The notes beneath the pieces were generated by a model. The model did no database searches and was not told the DNA's origin. It saw only the letters and a list, made by a program, of their open reading frames with translations. The position numbers and the translations under genes were made by a program. From Paenibacillus assamensis DSM 18201 (GTDB lineage: Bacteria; Bacillota; Bacilli; Paenibacillales; Paenibacillaceae): a stretch of 64,000 nt of DNA. This document shows, piece after piece, positions 43,452 to 52,325 of the stretch. The DNA is taken from positions 62,001 through 126,000 of the forward strand of contig NZ_KE383837.1 in assembly GCF_000422445.1 (NCBI RefSeq), read 5' to 3'. How positions within the stretch are numbered: the stretch's first letter is position 1; the number at the start of each line of letters is the position of its first letter.

Positions 43452-44422
43452 TAGTAATCCCCCTGCATCTCATCAGAATGATTGGGTGGACAATACCGAT
43501 GCAGCGCACATCCGAAGCTTCCGCCCGTCCCCGTTGTTAAAGAGAAATAATAGTCTCCAGGAGCAATTGCTTCGTGCGTTACAGCATGCTCTAAATTAAA
43601 TAGAACATCTGAATTCGTCATGTGGCAGCCAGTATGCAAGGAAGGTCTATAAAATTTAGTGAGTGGAATGCCTGTAGTCCGAGCCACCGTTTCCCATACG
43701 AAGTTGGGCATGTTGTTGCAAAGTACAAGTTTAATATCTTCAACCTTTAATCCGTTCTGCTTAATCATTCGGATTATAAATTGCCTAATATGCAAATAGT
43801 ACAATTGATAGGCCTGCTTAATCTTCTCTTCATCATTATCGTAGATGACTTTATCATGCTTCGAATCTACGGCAAGAAGCTGATGTGTTCCTTTTCCGTA
43901 TTCAATCAGACAGGCTGCAGAACTATCGCCAACGAACACATAATCCGTTACGTAATCAAGTGGATGTCTTCCTTTATCACAGCCGATAAATAGGATGGCT
44001 TGGTTGGGAGCATGCTCAAGCATTATTTTTGCATTTTTGAGCACCGAATGGAAGCTAGAGCAAGAATACTCCTCTAATGCATAAATCGGTACATGCTCTA
44101 GCCCCCACCGTGCTAATACTGATTTAAAAAAGTTACGATCATGCCACGCAACCATCGAAGTTTGGGCGAACCATATTTCCGCTATCGCAGTCCCTTCTTG
44201 TCTGCATCTTTCAATTAGTGGCTCTACTACTCGCTCAATCATTTGAAGATGAGTCAAATGATTCTCCATCGCAACCGTATATATACCCTCTTTGTTGAAG
44301 TCCACCTCGTCCCTCGTAAAGACGTACCCCTCTCTTATTGCCTGCCGTATCACATTACGGATGGGCACAATATCAGGTTGGTACAAAGACCACGCAGAAA
44401 TATGAACGGTTTCGGTTGTCAT
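43451..44422 (-). CDS. KAS III (FabH)-like acyl-ACP condensing or transfer enzyme, 323 aa
   Basis: The fold is that of 3-oxoacyl-ACP synthase III. Cys121 in ALEEYSCSSFHSVLKNAKIM is the nucleophile; VFVGDSSAACLIEYG and the final TGTGGSFGCALHRY loop match the family. The second catalytic position differs: the usual PHQAN is replaced by CNNMPN, and a His sits in TGCHMTNSD where an Asn is usual. KAS III-like enzymes with altered triads (CerJ, DpsC type) transfer an acyl group to an alcohol or amine instead of forming C-C bonds. The carrier protein encoded two genes upstream is the natural donor. AGGAGG lies nine bases before the ATG. Confidence 0.82.
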   Translation of the reverse strand: MTTETVHISAWSLYQPDIVPIRNVIRQAIREGYVFTRDEVDFNKEGIYTVAMENHLTHLQMIERVVEPLIERCRQEGTAIAEIWFAQTSMVAWHDRNFFKSVLARWGLEHVPIYALEEYSCSSFHSVLKNAKIMLEHAPNQAILFIGCDKGRHPLDYVTDYVFVGDSSAACLIEYGKGTHQLLAVDSKHDKVIYDNDEEKIKQAYQLYYLHIRQFIIRMIKQNGLKVEDIKLVLCNNMPNFVWETVARTTGIPLTKFYRPSLHTGCHMTNSDVLFNLEHAVTHEAIAPGDYYFSLTTGTGGSFGCALHRYCPPNHSDEMQGDY

Positions 44423-44451
44423 CGTCTAACTCCTCCTCTTGGACAAACCGT

Positions 44452-45624
44452 TTATCTACCATGGTTATACAGTAGGACACAACGGGAGCAAACAGGAGTT
44501 AATCCTTCACCCAGCACTTCACGGTGACGTCGGAATGAATCACTGTGGAATACATCTTGGAGATCATTTTTACTCAAATCACCAAGCGTAAATTCAGGGA
44601 AGAACTTGCACGGATTGACCTTGCCATCCGGCATAATGTCGATGCGATTCGAAATGGATAAACATTGTGTTCGTTTCATGGCAGGTTTTTCAGAACCAAG
44701 TACAAATTCTCTCACTTCTGCTGGTTCAAGTGCCGGTTGGAAACGTATACGACTGTCCCACACTCGCGCATTGATCCGCTTCATCTCTTCTTGCAGCGGC
44801 TCGATATTGGCTTCAGACACGCGGAATGTGAAGGAATGCCAACTATATCGCTGCTGCATTTTTGCCGCTTCAAGCCAATTGAAGCGCTCGCGATAGTAAT
44901 CATCCATTTTGTTGGCAACATCTTCTGGAATATACCAAGGGAATACAAAATATACGGTATCAATGCCTAGTGACTCAAAATATTCCATAAAGTCATACAA
45001 CTTCCCGATCATGGCATCGTTAATCGTCAAGCTGATCGAAATTCGGCCTTTATACGTGCCTGCTTTTTGCAATTCGAGCAGCATATTCATTTGCTCAACG
45101 ACTTTTTGAAACGTTCCTCTACCTCGAATCGCATCATTTTCTGCCTCAAATCCTTCAAGGCTGATCAGCAATGTAAGGCCTTCTGATATTTTTAGGATCG
45201 AATCTAATTTATCTTTAATAAGCAATCCATTCGTGCAAATCGTAGTCGTACGAGGATCTTCTGCTAAATAATCTGCTAGTGCTTCAAATTTGGTATAGAA
45301 CAGCGGTTCACCACCCCATAGAAATAAGCGTGAACTCCGATGCTGCGTATCCTTTAACAATTGGCGTAGCAAATCAAACTCAATTTCTGCGTTTTTCACT
45401 TCTCGTGACATATCATGATGATAGCCATCACTGTTCCATTCAAAGCAATGCTTGCAGCGTAAGTTACAGCCATTGTTCAGCTTAATGCCGATATCATCTG
45501 GCACATCCAGCGCAAAAGTAGGATCATGCCGCTGTGCTCTTCTAGACACCGACATATTTCGAATCGTTCGTTTTACATTTTGAAACGTATTTCGGTCAAA
45601 TTTGACATGCGTACGTGGTTGCAC
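44452..45624 (-). CDS. Radical SAM/SPASM enzyme, second of the operon, 390 aa
   Basis: The radical SAM 4Fe-4S motif is CNLRCKHC (Cys53, Cys57, Cys60), followed by the GGEP motif (LFLWGGEPLF). The C-terminal SPASM/twitch region binds extra clusters (CLSISNRIDIMPDGKVNPCK and CSRCVLLYN). Such enzymes modify ribosomal peptides, sulfatases, or sugars and cyclitols (BtrN). An N-terminal extension of about 40 basic residues precedes the barrel. The start is GTG at 45624 with AAGGAGG six bases upstream. It is related to, but clearly different from, the radical SAM protein encoded at 46970-48079. Confidence 0.9.
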   Translation of the reverse strand: MQPRTHVKFDRNTFQNVKRTIRNMSVSRRAQRHDPTFALDVPDDIGIKLNNGCNLRCKHCFEWNSDGYHHDMSREVKNAEIEFDLLRQLLKDTQHRSSRLFLWGGEPLFYTKFEALADYLAEDPRTTTICTNGLLIKDKLDSILKISEGLTLLISLEGFEAENDAIRGRGTFQKVVEQMNMLLELQKAGTYKGRISISLTINDAMIGKLYDFMEYFESLGIDTVYFVFPWYIPEDVANKMDDYYRERFNWLEAAKMQQRYSWHSFTFRVSEANIEPLQEEMKRINARVWDSRIRFQPALEPAEVREFVLGSEKPAMKRTQCLSISNRIDIMPDGKVNPCKFFPEFTLGDLSKNDLQDVFHSDSFRRHREVLGEGLTPVCSRCVLLYNHGR

Positions 45625-45670
45625 CGTCTTCCTCCTTCCGAAGATTACGTATTATAAGCAGCCCATCTCT

Positions 45671-45925
45671 CTAGGTCTGTGGTTGAGCCGCCTTTGATAC
45701 TCGTAAGAAAGCTGAAAAAATTTCAATGGACGATAAATGATCATAGTCGAACGTATCAAAGTCAATTTGGATATCAAACTCGTCTTCTATCGCTAGCATA
45801 AAGTTAATCATCTGCAAAGAGTCAAGACCCGCGTCATTTACAATATCTGAAGTTGGCTGCAGCGTTTGCAATAGTGATGGATCTTCTTTTACTTCACTTA
45901 AGATAGTAATAATTTTCTCATTCAT
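45671..45925 (-). CDS. Acyl carrier protein, 84 aa
   Basis: This is a stand-alone phosphopantetheine carrier. The attachment site is Ser36 in DAGLDSLQMINFM, and the acidic helices II and III (AIEDEFDIQIDF) match ACPs rather than peptidyl carriers. The usual leading Asp-Ser-Leu is intact, so it should be loaded by the host Sfp or AcpS transferase. Its neighbours suggest that the acyl or aminoacyl group is loaded by the ATP-grasp ligase or another enzyme and removed by the KAS III-like pair. AGGAGG precedes the ATG. Confidence 0.93.
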   Translation of the reverse strand: MNEKIITILSEVKEDPSLLQTLQPTSDIVNDAGLDSLQMINFMLAIEDEFDIQIDFDTFDYDHLSSIEIFSAFLRVSKAAQPQT

Positions 45926-45936
45926 CTTGACTCCTC

Positions 45937-46968
45937 CTAATCGATAACGATTGTCGTTGATAGCATTCGAGCTTGTTTATATAGCTGCTCGAGAACCTTC
46001 ACTCTTTCACCTGTCTGAATGAAAGCATCACTAGTAATTCCGTTTATAATGACATCACCAAAATACTTCCATTGATTCGAAAAATAGGACTGCTTCTCAA
46101 ATGCTATGCTTTCAACCTCTCCACTTTCAATGCGCTCTACATGTATCGCCAGCTTACAAGGCGCAATACCTGGGCGGAAAATATCTTGCAGCACAACTTT
46201 GCAGTGCTCGAATTGAAACACAACACTCGCCTCATATTGCTCCTCAAACGAGCCTTTAAAAGTAGCCTCCAAGCCATTTTCATACGTTGCCTTTGCTCGA
46301 AATGTCCAATCTGTACGATTAGGCCCATCAAAATCAGAACTAGCCTCAACTTGTGCCATATTCAATCCAACAATAGCTTGAAGCGTTTGAAGCCAGTACG
46401 TACCAAAATCATACCAAGCTCCACCGCCCTGCTCTGGATACATACGATAATCATCCGTTCCCTCTCGTTCCACTCTAACACTGAGATTCATGCCCACGGC
46501 ATGCAGCTCACCGTACTCACCAGAATCAACAAACCTTTTCACTGTCGATTGCCATGGATGATGTTGGATCATAACACCTTCCAATACGTAAAGACCGCTT
46601 CGTAATTGTTCCGCTGCAATGCGGTCATACTCTTTCATCGTCAGGCACATTGGCTTCTCAACCAGCACATGCTTGCCTGCTTGCAAAGAACGTATTACCC
46701 ACTCCACATGCTGCTCATTGGTCAAAGCAATATAGACCACATCGATATCTGGTGAAGCTAACAACTGCTCATAACTGCCGTACGCATGAGGTATGACATA
46801 CTTCGAAGCAAATTGCTGAGCACGCTCAAGAGAACGACTAGCAATCCCATGAACCGTTAAATTAGGCACACTTCGTAAAGGTTGAATCAGCGCTCGCCCC
46901 ACGATCCGAGCACATCCAAGCACGCCAATACGAAGAACACCGACACCATCGATCTGTATACTACTCAT
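45937..46968 (-). CDS. Gfo/Idh/MocA-family NAD(P)-dependent oxidoreductase, 343 aa
   Basis: This is a sugar or cyclitol dehydrogenase. The Rossmann domain (residues 12-130) has the nucleotide motif RIGVLGCARIVGRAL, with Cys and Ala at positions often Gly, and the family's EKP signature (HVLVEKPMCLT). The C-terminal alpha/beta domain holds the catalytic region with GGGAWYDFGTYWLQ. It starts one base after the stop of the radical SAM gene, so translation is tightly coupled. A sugar or inositol-like intermediate in this pathway is therefore likely. Confidence 0.92.
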   Translation of the reverse strand: MSSIQIDGVGVLRIGVLGCARIVGRALIQPLRSVPNLTVHGIASRSLERAQQFASKYVIPHAYGSYEQLLASPDIDVVYIALTNEQHVEWVIRSLQAGKHVLVEKPMCLTMKEYDRIAAEQLRSGLYVLEGVMIQHHPWQSTVKRFVDSGEYGELHAVGMNLSVRVEREGTDDYRMYPEQGGGAWYDFGTYWLQTLQAIVGLNMAQVEASSDFDGPNRTDWTFRAKATYENGLEATFKGSFEEQYEASVVFQFEHCKVVLQDIFRPGIAPCKLAIHVERIESGEVESIAFEKQSYFSNQWKYFGDVIINGITSDAFIQTGERVKVLEQLYKQARMLSTTIVID

Positions 46969-46969
46969 C

Positions 46970-48079
46970 TTATTTCTCCGTCTTCGTTTTGAAATTCAAG
47001 CAGCACGCTTGGCAAATCGGAAACGAATTGCGTTTCAAGTAGTTGCGATACTCCTTGTAGCGAGGCCCTTTCCAAATGTCTAAAAGGCGCTCTTCATATA
47101 CATTTCCTAAAGTAAGGTCGTAGAAAGCATGGCAAGAGGTAACATCGCCGCGCGCATTAATTTCCGTGCTGAGCCAAGGAAACTCACACCGCTTCTTCGC
47201 ATGCGACAATTCATGACTGTTGCCGCTGAAATAAAGGTCGATCGTATCCTCGGTCATATTTTGAGGGTAGGCATTGAAGTAGACACCGTTTTCTTGGCAG
47301 TAGCGCTCGATATTTCGTACTTGGCGAGATAACTCCGCCTTGTCCATCTGACTAAATTCAGACAATGGACGAACGAATCCATTGGAAACTTGCGCGTTCG
47401 TGTCTAGATTGAAGTTGTTTTTCAAAATATTGCGGTATTCCACATGATCTTCAGGAGTAATAAAGGACTGGAATTCAAGACTAATATGATCCAGCTTCTT
47501 AATGTCAATGTGCTCGAAGAACAACCGCTCAACGTGCATATACGTTAATGGGGTAATGATGAAGATAATTCCTACTTTAGGAAACTCCAAGCCTTTCGCT
47601 TCCCTCAAGTCAAATAATTTCTCAATGCCCCGTCTAGCCTTCTTAAATACACCTGGGCCCCGCTGCGCATCATTGATTTCTTCTGGACCATCCATAGAAA
47701 CCCAGACACGATGAGCCCCATGCTCGATAATCATCTCCGCTTTCTTTTCCAGCAAGGTGCCATTGGTAGGAAAGGCCACCTGACTGCCATAAAACTTTAA
47801 CGTTTCAAGCACCTCATCAAAATGCTTGTACATTAAAGGCTCTCCACCGAACAAATCATAGTACGGCTTCGCGTGACTGCAATCCTCGATAATTTGCTTT
47901 ACAACATTGATGTCTAATTGAGCAAGTACTGGCCTTTCTTTATAAGCACCATTATCGCCCCATTCATAACACATTTTGCAGCGCAAGTTGCATGCTTCCA
48001 ACAATTGGAGCCATATCCATCGAGGTGTTGACGTGCTGATTACAGACGGTATCCCTTCTTTGTTTATCTGGATTGCCAT
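46970..48079 (-). CDS. Radical SAM/SPASM enzyme, first of the operon, 369 aa
   Basis: The 4Fe-4S motif is CNLRCKMC (Cys30, Cys34, Cys37), followed by LFGGEPLM and the MDG strand (VWVSMDGPEEINDAQRG). The SPASM region has Cys in RCEFPWLSTE, VTSCHAFYDLTLGNVY and CQACCLN. ATG at 48079 has GGAGGAG seven bases upstream. It lies 75 bases after an eight-codon ORF with a near-perfect Shine-Dalgarno. Two SPASM enzymes in one operon imply two radical steps, for example on a peptide or on a cyclitol like BtrN; the sequence does not tell which. Confidence 0.92.
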   Translation of the reverse strand: MAIQINKEGIPSVISTSTPRWIWLQLLEACNLRCKMCYEWGDNGAYKERPVLAQLDINVVKQIIEDCSHAKPYYDLFGGEPLMYKHFDEVLETLKFYGSQVAFPTNGTLLEKKAEMIIEHGAHRVWVSMDGPEEINDAQRGPGVFKKARRGIEKLFDLREAKGLEFPKVGIIFIITPLTYMHVERLFFEHIDIKKLDHISLEFQSFITPEDHVEYRNILKNNFNLDTNAQVSNGFVRPLSEFSQMDKAELSRQVRNIERYCQENGVYFNAYPQNMTEDTIDLYFSGNSHELSHAKKRCEFPWLSTEINARGDVTSCHAFYDLTLGNVYEERLLDIWKGPRYKEYRNYLKRNSFPICQACCLNFKTKTEK

Positions 48080-48154
48080 CTCGTATCTCCTCCTCATCAT
48101 AAAAGTAGGTTGGTTGAACTACATGTTACTGACAAGTCAACGAACGATACTACG

Positions 48155-48181
48155 TCACATCCGAATTGCAGTCTCTTTCAT
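48155..48181 (-). CDS. Eight-codon ORF with very strong Shine-Dalgarno (leader peptide or mini-precursor)
   Basis: GAAAGGAGGTGAGG, a nearly full match to the anti-Shine-Dalgarno, is placed five bases before an ATG that opens MKETAIRM and a TGA stop. It is the strongest ribosome site of the operon, yet the gene for the radical SAM enzyme begins only 75 bases further on with its own site. Possible roles are a leader peptide, a translation-coupling device, or a tiny substrate peptide like the seven-residue microcin C precursor. There is no homology evidence, so it is a candidate only. Confidence 0.4.
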   Translation of the reverse strand: MKETAIRM

Positions 48182-48232
48182 CCTCACCTCCTTTCATGGC
48201 TGCTTAATCTTACGCCGCTGACAGGGGATTAT

Positions 48233-49348
48233 TTAGTTTATTGGTACGTGTAAACTGACAATAAGTTCTTCTACAACATCTACCGTCTTTTCGCGTGCTC
48301 GTAATAAGTTGTCATGCAATTCTCTTAACAAATCAATTGAAAACCCTGCTTCCTTCCACTGCTCATAACGAATGCCGAATCCTGCAGATTCCCATAGTTT
48401 CATATTCGCTTCCTCATGGCTACCGAACGGTTCCAACATGATAATGGGCGTTGCCGCAGATAAAGAGTCTACTAAAGTCGCACCACCTGGCTTGCTAATA
48501 ACAGCACGACTGTTGCGAATAAGATCGAATACTTCGGGATAAGCGCGGCTGCTGCTTGATTCAAACTCAACAGTCCCTTGCTCGTTAACTTCCGCAAATG
48601 GTGGGAAACGATGATCACCATGTTCGTCGATGTCCCAAGGATTCCACTTCGGATCGATCATATAGTAGCGATGAAGATCGCGATGATTAGGAATGTCATC
48701 CACATAGTAAGCGATTACATTTAATGCAAGCTGCTGTTGGCGTGCTGGATCGATTATCGTTTGATAGGTGCCAATTCCCCACCCACCACCATGAATCGTA
48801 TAGCGATCAGCACGCGACTCAAATGGTAATGGTGCTTCACTGCTTACCATTAACTGCCGGCACAACTGCTGCTTCTCATTCCCTTCGAACATCCATACAT
48901 TGCGATAATCATCTCCGAGCCCTTTATGCACGGCATAAGAGGCAGATTCTCCTGCATCAAGTCGTATCAATTGGATTGTAAGAGAAGACGTGTTACTCAT
49001 TATCTCCTTATAACGCTCAATAACAGGAATCCAAAAGCCCGTCATCACAATGAAATGCTTTCTGCCTTCATCCTTCCATTTAGAAAGCAACACCTCTACT
49101 TTAGAAGTCTCCAACGTATCGCCCAGATTTTTTGCCAAGTGATAGCCTGTCTTTGCGACTCGAAAGCTTTGGTGGAAAGCTTTGCGGTAACGAGGGATGC
49201 TGTCACGCGTCACCGTTGGATACAATTGCTCCAACATTTCTATTTGAACTTGCAGCCCTCTCGCTCGCAGCTGATGCTGGAGCAGCTTGGCTGGAACATA
49301 AATACCTAAGGAATTCGCTGCGCTTAACAACGTAACAAATGCACTCAT
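48233..49348 (-). CDS. GT-B-fold glycosyltransferase (UGT/GT28-like), 371 aa
   Basis: This is a soluble glycosyltransferase with two Rossmann-like halves. The C-terminal donor-binding region SKPGGATLVDSLSAATPIIM followed by EPFGSHEEANMKLWESAGFG is the GT28/GT1 pattern. The N-terminal half begins VTLLSAANSLGIYVPAKLLQ, an acceptor-side Rossmann strand and loop. The HGGGWGIGTYQT loop in the middle is distinctive. Its ATG overlaps the ATP-grasp stop by four bases. The pathway product is therefore probably glycosylated. Confidence 0.85.
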   Translation of the reverse strand: MSAFVTLLSAANSLGIYVPAKLLQHQLRARGLQVQIEMLEQLYPTVTRDSIPRYRKAFHQSFRVAKTGYHLAKNLGDTLETSKVEVLLSKWKDEGRKHFIVMTGFWIPVIERYKEIMSNTSSLTIQLIRLDAGESASYAVHKGLGDDYRNVWMFEGNEKQQLCRQLMVSSEAPLPFESRADRYTIHGGGWGIGTYQTIIDPARQQQLALNVIAYYVDDIPNHRDLHRYYMIDPKWNPWDIDEHGDHRFPPFAEVNEQGTVEFESSSSRAYPEVFDLIRNSRAVISKPGGATLVDSLSAATPIIMLEPFGSHEEANMKLWESAGFGIRYEQWKEAGFSIDLLRELHDNLLRAREKTVDVVEELIVSLHVPIN

Positions 49349-50643
49349 TTTCCTTCCACTCCCTCCACAGAAGCAAGTGTAAACCGCTCAAAACGAGCAA
49401 TCATTTGATGAAAGGAATCAGCATCTTGTCCCAAAAACAGAAGGAACACTCTATAATGCCATCGTTCAGCATGTTGATAAGCAGCATACGTATAGATAAC
49501 GTAGCGGTGACGAATATCCGGCTTAAGTGCCTCATCAAGTACTGCTTTCATTTCGGAAAATGTATACTTACGCTCGGCATCTACCTTTATATATCGACTT
49601 TCAACAAAAGCATACGTATGAAGTTGAGACTCCACAAATGGCAGCAAATAAGTCACTTGCGTAAATCGGCCGTTAATCTCGATTATCGGATACAAATCTC
49701 CTAATTCATCAACAATCGAATCTACGCCAATTACCCCTGTATATCCTTGCTGCTGAAGCAGATGACCTAATCTGAGCATTTCGTTCTCATAAGTTTCTCG
49801 CAGTGCTGCTGAGATTTGCGGCGCATAGTCCGTGCCTACGTAGATTCCACGCTCCTGAATGCGCTGCTCTGTAATCGCCAGCACATGTACTTCATTAGGC
49901 TGAATAGAAATTTGGGCATTCAAGGAACGTCTGATCGGGTGCCACGCCTCAAGCAAAAGCTCAAACGCAGCAGCCCGCCTACGAATAAAAGCAAGCAGCT
50001 TATGAAATGCCAACTCGCTATCGATGACAGATAAACCTTTCCCAGATGAACCGTATGGGGATTTGAGTACCGCTTGAGTAAATCCTTGCGTTCGAATCAT
50101 ATGATAAGCTTCTTCTAACTGTTCAGGCGTATGGCAAAAATAGCCCTTAGTAACAGCAAAGCCATTCTGTTCGACAAATCTCCGAACCTGATATTTATCA
50201 TTTAGCCTTCGAACATAATCAGCATCGTCATAGCGCAACTTCCAGCCTTTCTCGTGTGACCATTGTCGTACTTGCTCCGTTAATAGAAAAGGAAGAAGGA
50301 TAAGCTCCTTATCCTGACTATGCTGTACAGCGTCGAAATCTGATTCTCCGAGATGCAACATCTGAATATGTGGCAGCGTTCCTTGTCCTCGCACCATTTC
50401 AACATAAGCTACAAATTCATCTTCAGGCTGATGATGGAACAACACTGTATCTTCGCTCTCAGCAATCCAGAGCAACTGCTGCTCCTGCTGAATGACTAGC
50501 TTGGCTTGCACGGGATCGTGTAAGACAGGGAAATATTTGCTCGTATTCCACCTCTGGTCATCATTCATGTTGGCATACCACAGTGCGATGGATGAAGCTG
50601 GCTTAACCAAATGAAGAGGGTTTTCTGCAATGTAGCTCGTCAT
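49345..50643 (-). CDS. ATP-grasp ligase, 432 aa
   Basis: This carboxylate-amine or carboxylate-thiol ligase activates an acid as acyl phosphate. The ATP-grasp fold is seen in the central part: NDKYQVRRFVEQNGF, the glycine-rich loop LKSPYGSSGKGLSVI and the metal-binding GVIGVDSIVDELGDLYPIIE plus INGRFTQ. An N-terminal pre-ATP-grasp domain (1-150) and a C-terminal extension (340-432) of unknown role flank it. Together with a free ACP, the arrangement recalls butirosin BtrJ/BtrI, where an ATP-grasp enzyme loads an amino acid on an ACP; peptide ligation is the alternative. ATG at 50643 has GGAGG eleven bases upstream. Confidence 0.87.
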   Translation of the reverse strand: MTSYIAENPLHLVKPASSIALWYANMNDDQRWNTSKYFPVLHDPVQAKLVIQQEQQLLWIAESEDTVLFHHQPEDEFVAYVEMVRGQGTLPHIQMLHLGESDFDAVQHSQDKELILLPFLLTEQVRQWSHEKGWKLRYDDADYVRRLNDKYQVRRFVEQNGFAVTKGYFCHTPEQLEEAYHMIRTQGFTQAVLKSPYGSSGKGLSVIDSELAFHKLLAFIRRRAAAFELLLEAWHPIRRSLNAQISIQPNEVHVLAITEQRIQERGIYVGTDYAPQISAALRETYENEMLRLGHLLQQQGYTGVIGVDSIVDELGDLYPIIEINGRFTQVTYLLPFVESQLHTYAFVESRYIKVDAERKYTFSEMKAVLDEALKPDIRHRYVIYTYAAYQHAERWHYRVFLLFLGQDADSFHQMIARFERFTLASVEGVEGK

Positions 50644-50702
50644 CCTTCTATACACCTCCATCGAAATGCTGCTGCATATTGGTTAGTCGCTCACTAGACA
50701 AG

Positions 50703-51512
50703 TTATAAGCTGGAACTGTTATATTGACGAAGTGCGTATTTCCAAACGGTTCGAATAAGGAAGAAAAACAACACCGGTGCTGCCAAGGCCCAAATTAACT
50801 GGAGCGCCGATAGCTTTCCCAATACAAACAATGGACCATAGTTTGTAATCAAGAAAAACGGCAGTATGAATGTTCCAATATGCTGAATAGCGCGATGGTA
50901 AAGACTAGCCGGCATATTGTTGGCATCCCATAACGCATACGATATTTCGGCTGCTGCACTTGTGTCTAGTAACCAAAAGGACAAGAGCGAAGGAATGATC
51001 ATAAGACAATAGGTCAATATAACACCGACGAGCAAAAAGACGATAAAGCCAACCACTGTCTCCCACGTCCACATTATAGAAGATGCATTCCAGCCTTTTG
51101 TAATTAACACGATGCCTGTTATTACATTAGGAAATGCCATCCCTAAATCGATATGTCGTAAGGATACTAGAAACTGAAGCGATATAGGCTTGGTCATCAT
51201 CATATCAAGTGCGCCGCCGCGTATCGTTTGGCCTAGTAGTAAGAAGTTTTGAAAAAAGAACCCCATATAAATACCTGTAAAAACAAAATGAACGCCCAAA
51301 AACATCAATATCACATCGGGTGACAAACCATCAATATGAAGATTCGTTTTGAAAACGAGTAATACATATAACAGCTTCGCAATAAGAAATGCAACCTCAG
51401 CTACAATGCCTGTAATGAAGTTAAAGCGATATTCCATTTGACTCATTAGCGAGTATTTGACAAAAAGACGGAGGATGTGCAAATGCCTTTTCACTTCTGA
51501 CCAATGTATCAT
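50703..51512 (-). CDS. ABC-2 exporter permease (DUF990/COG3694 type), 269 aa
   Basis: This is one of two membrane subunits of the operon's exporter. About six hydrophobic segments are present, and the pattern LRLFVKYSLMSQMEYRFNFI at the start and GGALDMMMTKPISLQF in the first large loop mark the DUF990 family. It starts three bases after the stop of the other permease and has AGGAGG seven bases upstream. DUF990 permeases always pair with a COG4587 permease and a COG4586 ATPase, as here. Confidence 0.9.
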   Translation of the reverse strand: MIHWSEVKRHLHILRLFVKYSLMSQMEYRFNFITGIVAEVAFLIAKLLYVLLVFKTNLHIDGLSPDVILMFLGVHFVFTGIYMGFFFQNFLLLGQTIRGGALDMMMTKPISLQFLVSLRHIDLGMAFPNVITGIVLITKGWNASSIMWTWETVVGFIVFLLVGVILTYCLMIIPSLLSFWLLDTSAAAEISYALWDANNMPASLYHRAIQHIGTFILPFFLITNYGPLFVLGKLSALQLIWALAAPVLFFFLIRTVWKYALRQYNSSSL

Positions 51513-51515
51513 CGC

Positions 51516-52325
51516 TCAACCTCCTAAACCCAAATATCGCTTGAATCCCAGCTTCCAGCTTGTATAAGCCACACCACCCAACACCACACTCCAGACTAGC
51601 TGTATCAGCAAACCTAGCCATAACTCTGAAGCCGGTATAATGCCTGTCCACACATTTACTGGCCAGTAAATCATGTAATAGAACGGGAGTACGGATATAA
51701 CGGATCGGAAACCTTCACCAAATAACTCAAGAGGAAACATCCCTCCACTGACAATATTAATAACTAAAGACGTTACAACGAAGAAATAGGATATGTCAGC
51801 TAGCCAAAATGCAATGGCAGAAACAGCGAAAGAAAGAAGGAAGCTAATAACCATTGCCATGACGATCGATAAGATAAAAATAACGATTCGTTCAGGCTCG
51901 TGCTCTAGATGACGGGATGCTGGTGAAACGAAGAGGATGAGCGTAATAATGACGATAAAGCCAATTATATAGAGCAGCTTCTGACCGAAGTAATGACAAA
52001 GGCGAAAGCCAAAATAGCTGATTGGCTGAATCAAATAACGATTCAAACCCCCTGTCTTAATATCATTGGATACCGCATGCTCCATATTTGTCATGACAAG
52101 TTTGGATACTACTGCCGCTAGAATGGTATAGGCGATCATCTGCTCATAGGAATAGCCAAACAAAGTTGAATCGCTATAACTCCGATAGACAGTAGACCAA
52201 ATATAATATTGTACGACCGCTGGAACGAATGCACTAATGAGAGATAGAAAAAAGTTCGAGCGATATTCCAACGCATGCTGGAGGCCGAAGCGAAATATGA
52301 CAGTATATTGGTTGGTATTTTTCAT
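51516..52325 (-). CDS. ABC-2 exporter permease (COG4587 type), 269 aa
   Basis: This is the second membrane subunit of the exporter, with about six hydrophobic segments. The N-terminal RFGLQHALEYRSNFFLSL and the loop NDIKTGGLNRYLIQPISYFG match the COG4587 group. Its ATG overlaps the ATPase stop by four bases (ATGA). It probably forms a heterodimer with the DUF990 permease. Confidence 0.9.
   Translation of the reverse strand: MKNTNQYTVIFRFGLQHALEYRSNFFLSLISAFVPAVVQYYIWSTVYRSYSDSTLFGYSYEQMIAYTILAAVVSKLVMTNMEHAVSNDIKTGGLNRYLIQPISYFGFRLCHYFGQKLLYIIGFIVIITLILFVSPASRHLEHEPERIVIFILSIVMAMVISFLLSFAVSAIAFWLADISYFFVVTSLVINIVSGGMFPLELFGEGFRSVISVLPFYYMIYWPVNVWTGIIPASELWLGLLIQLVWSVVLGGVAYTSWKLGFKRYLGLGG

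Noticed and set aside
42402..48079. Biosynthetic operon as an ordinary fatty-acid or PQQ-type locus
   Set aside because: FabD, FabG and FabF partners are absent, as are PqqA, PqqB and PqqC; the radical SAM proteins are not accompanied by a PqqD-like domain.
50648..50677. Second mini-ORF in the biosynthetic operon (MQQHFDGGV)
   Set aside because: Unlike the ORF at 48155-48181 it has no ribosome binding site, and it overlaps the Shine-Dalgarno region of the ATP-grasp gene.
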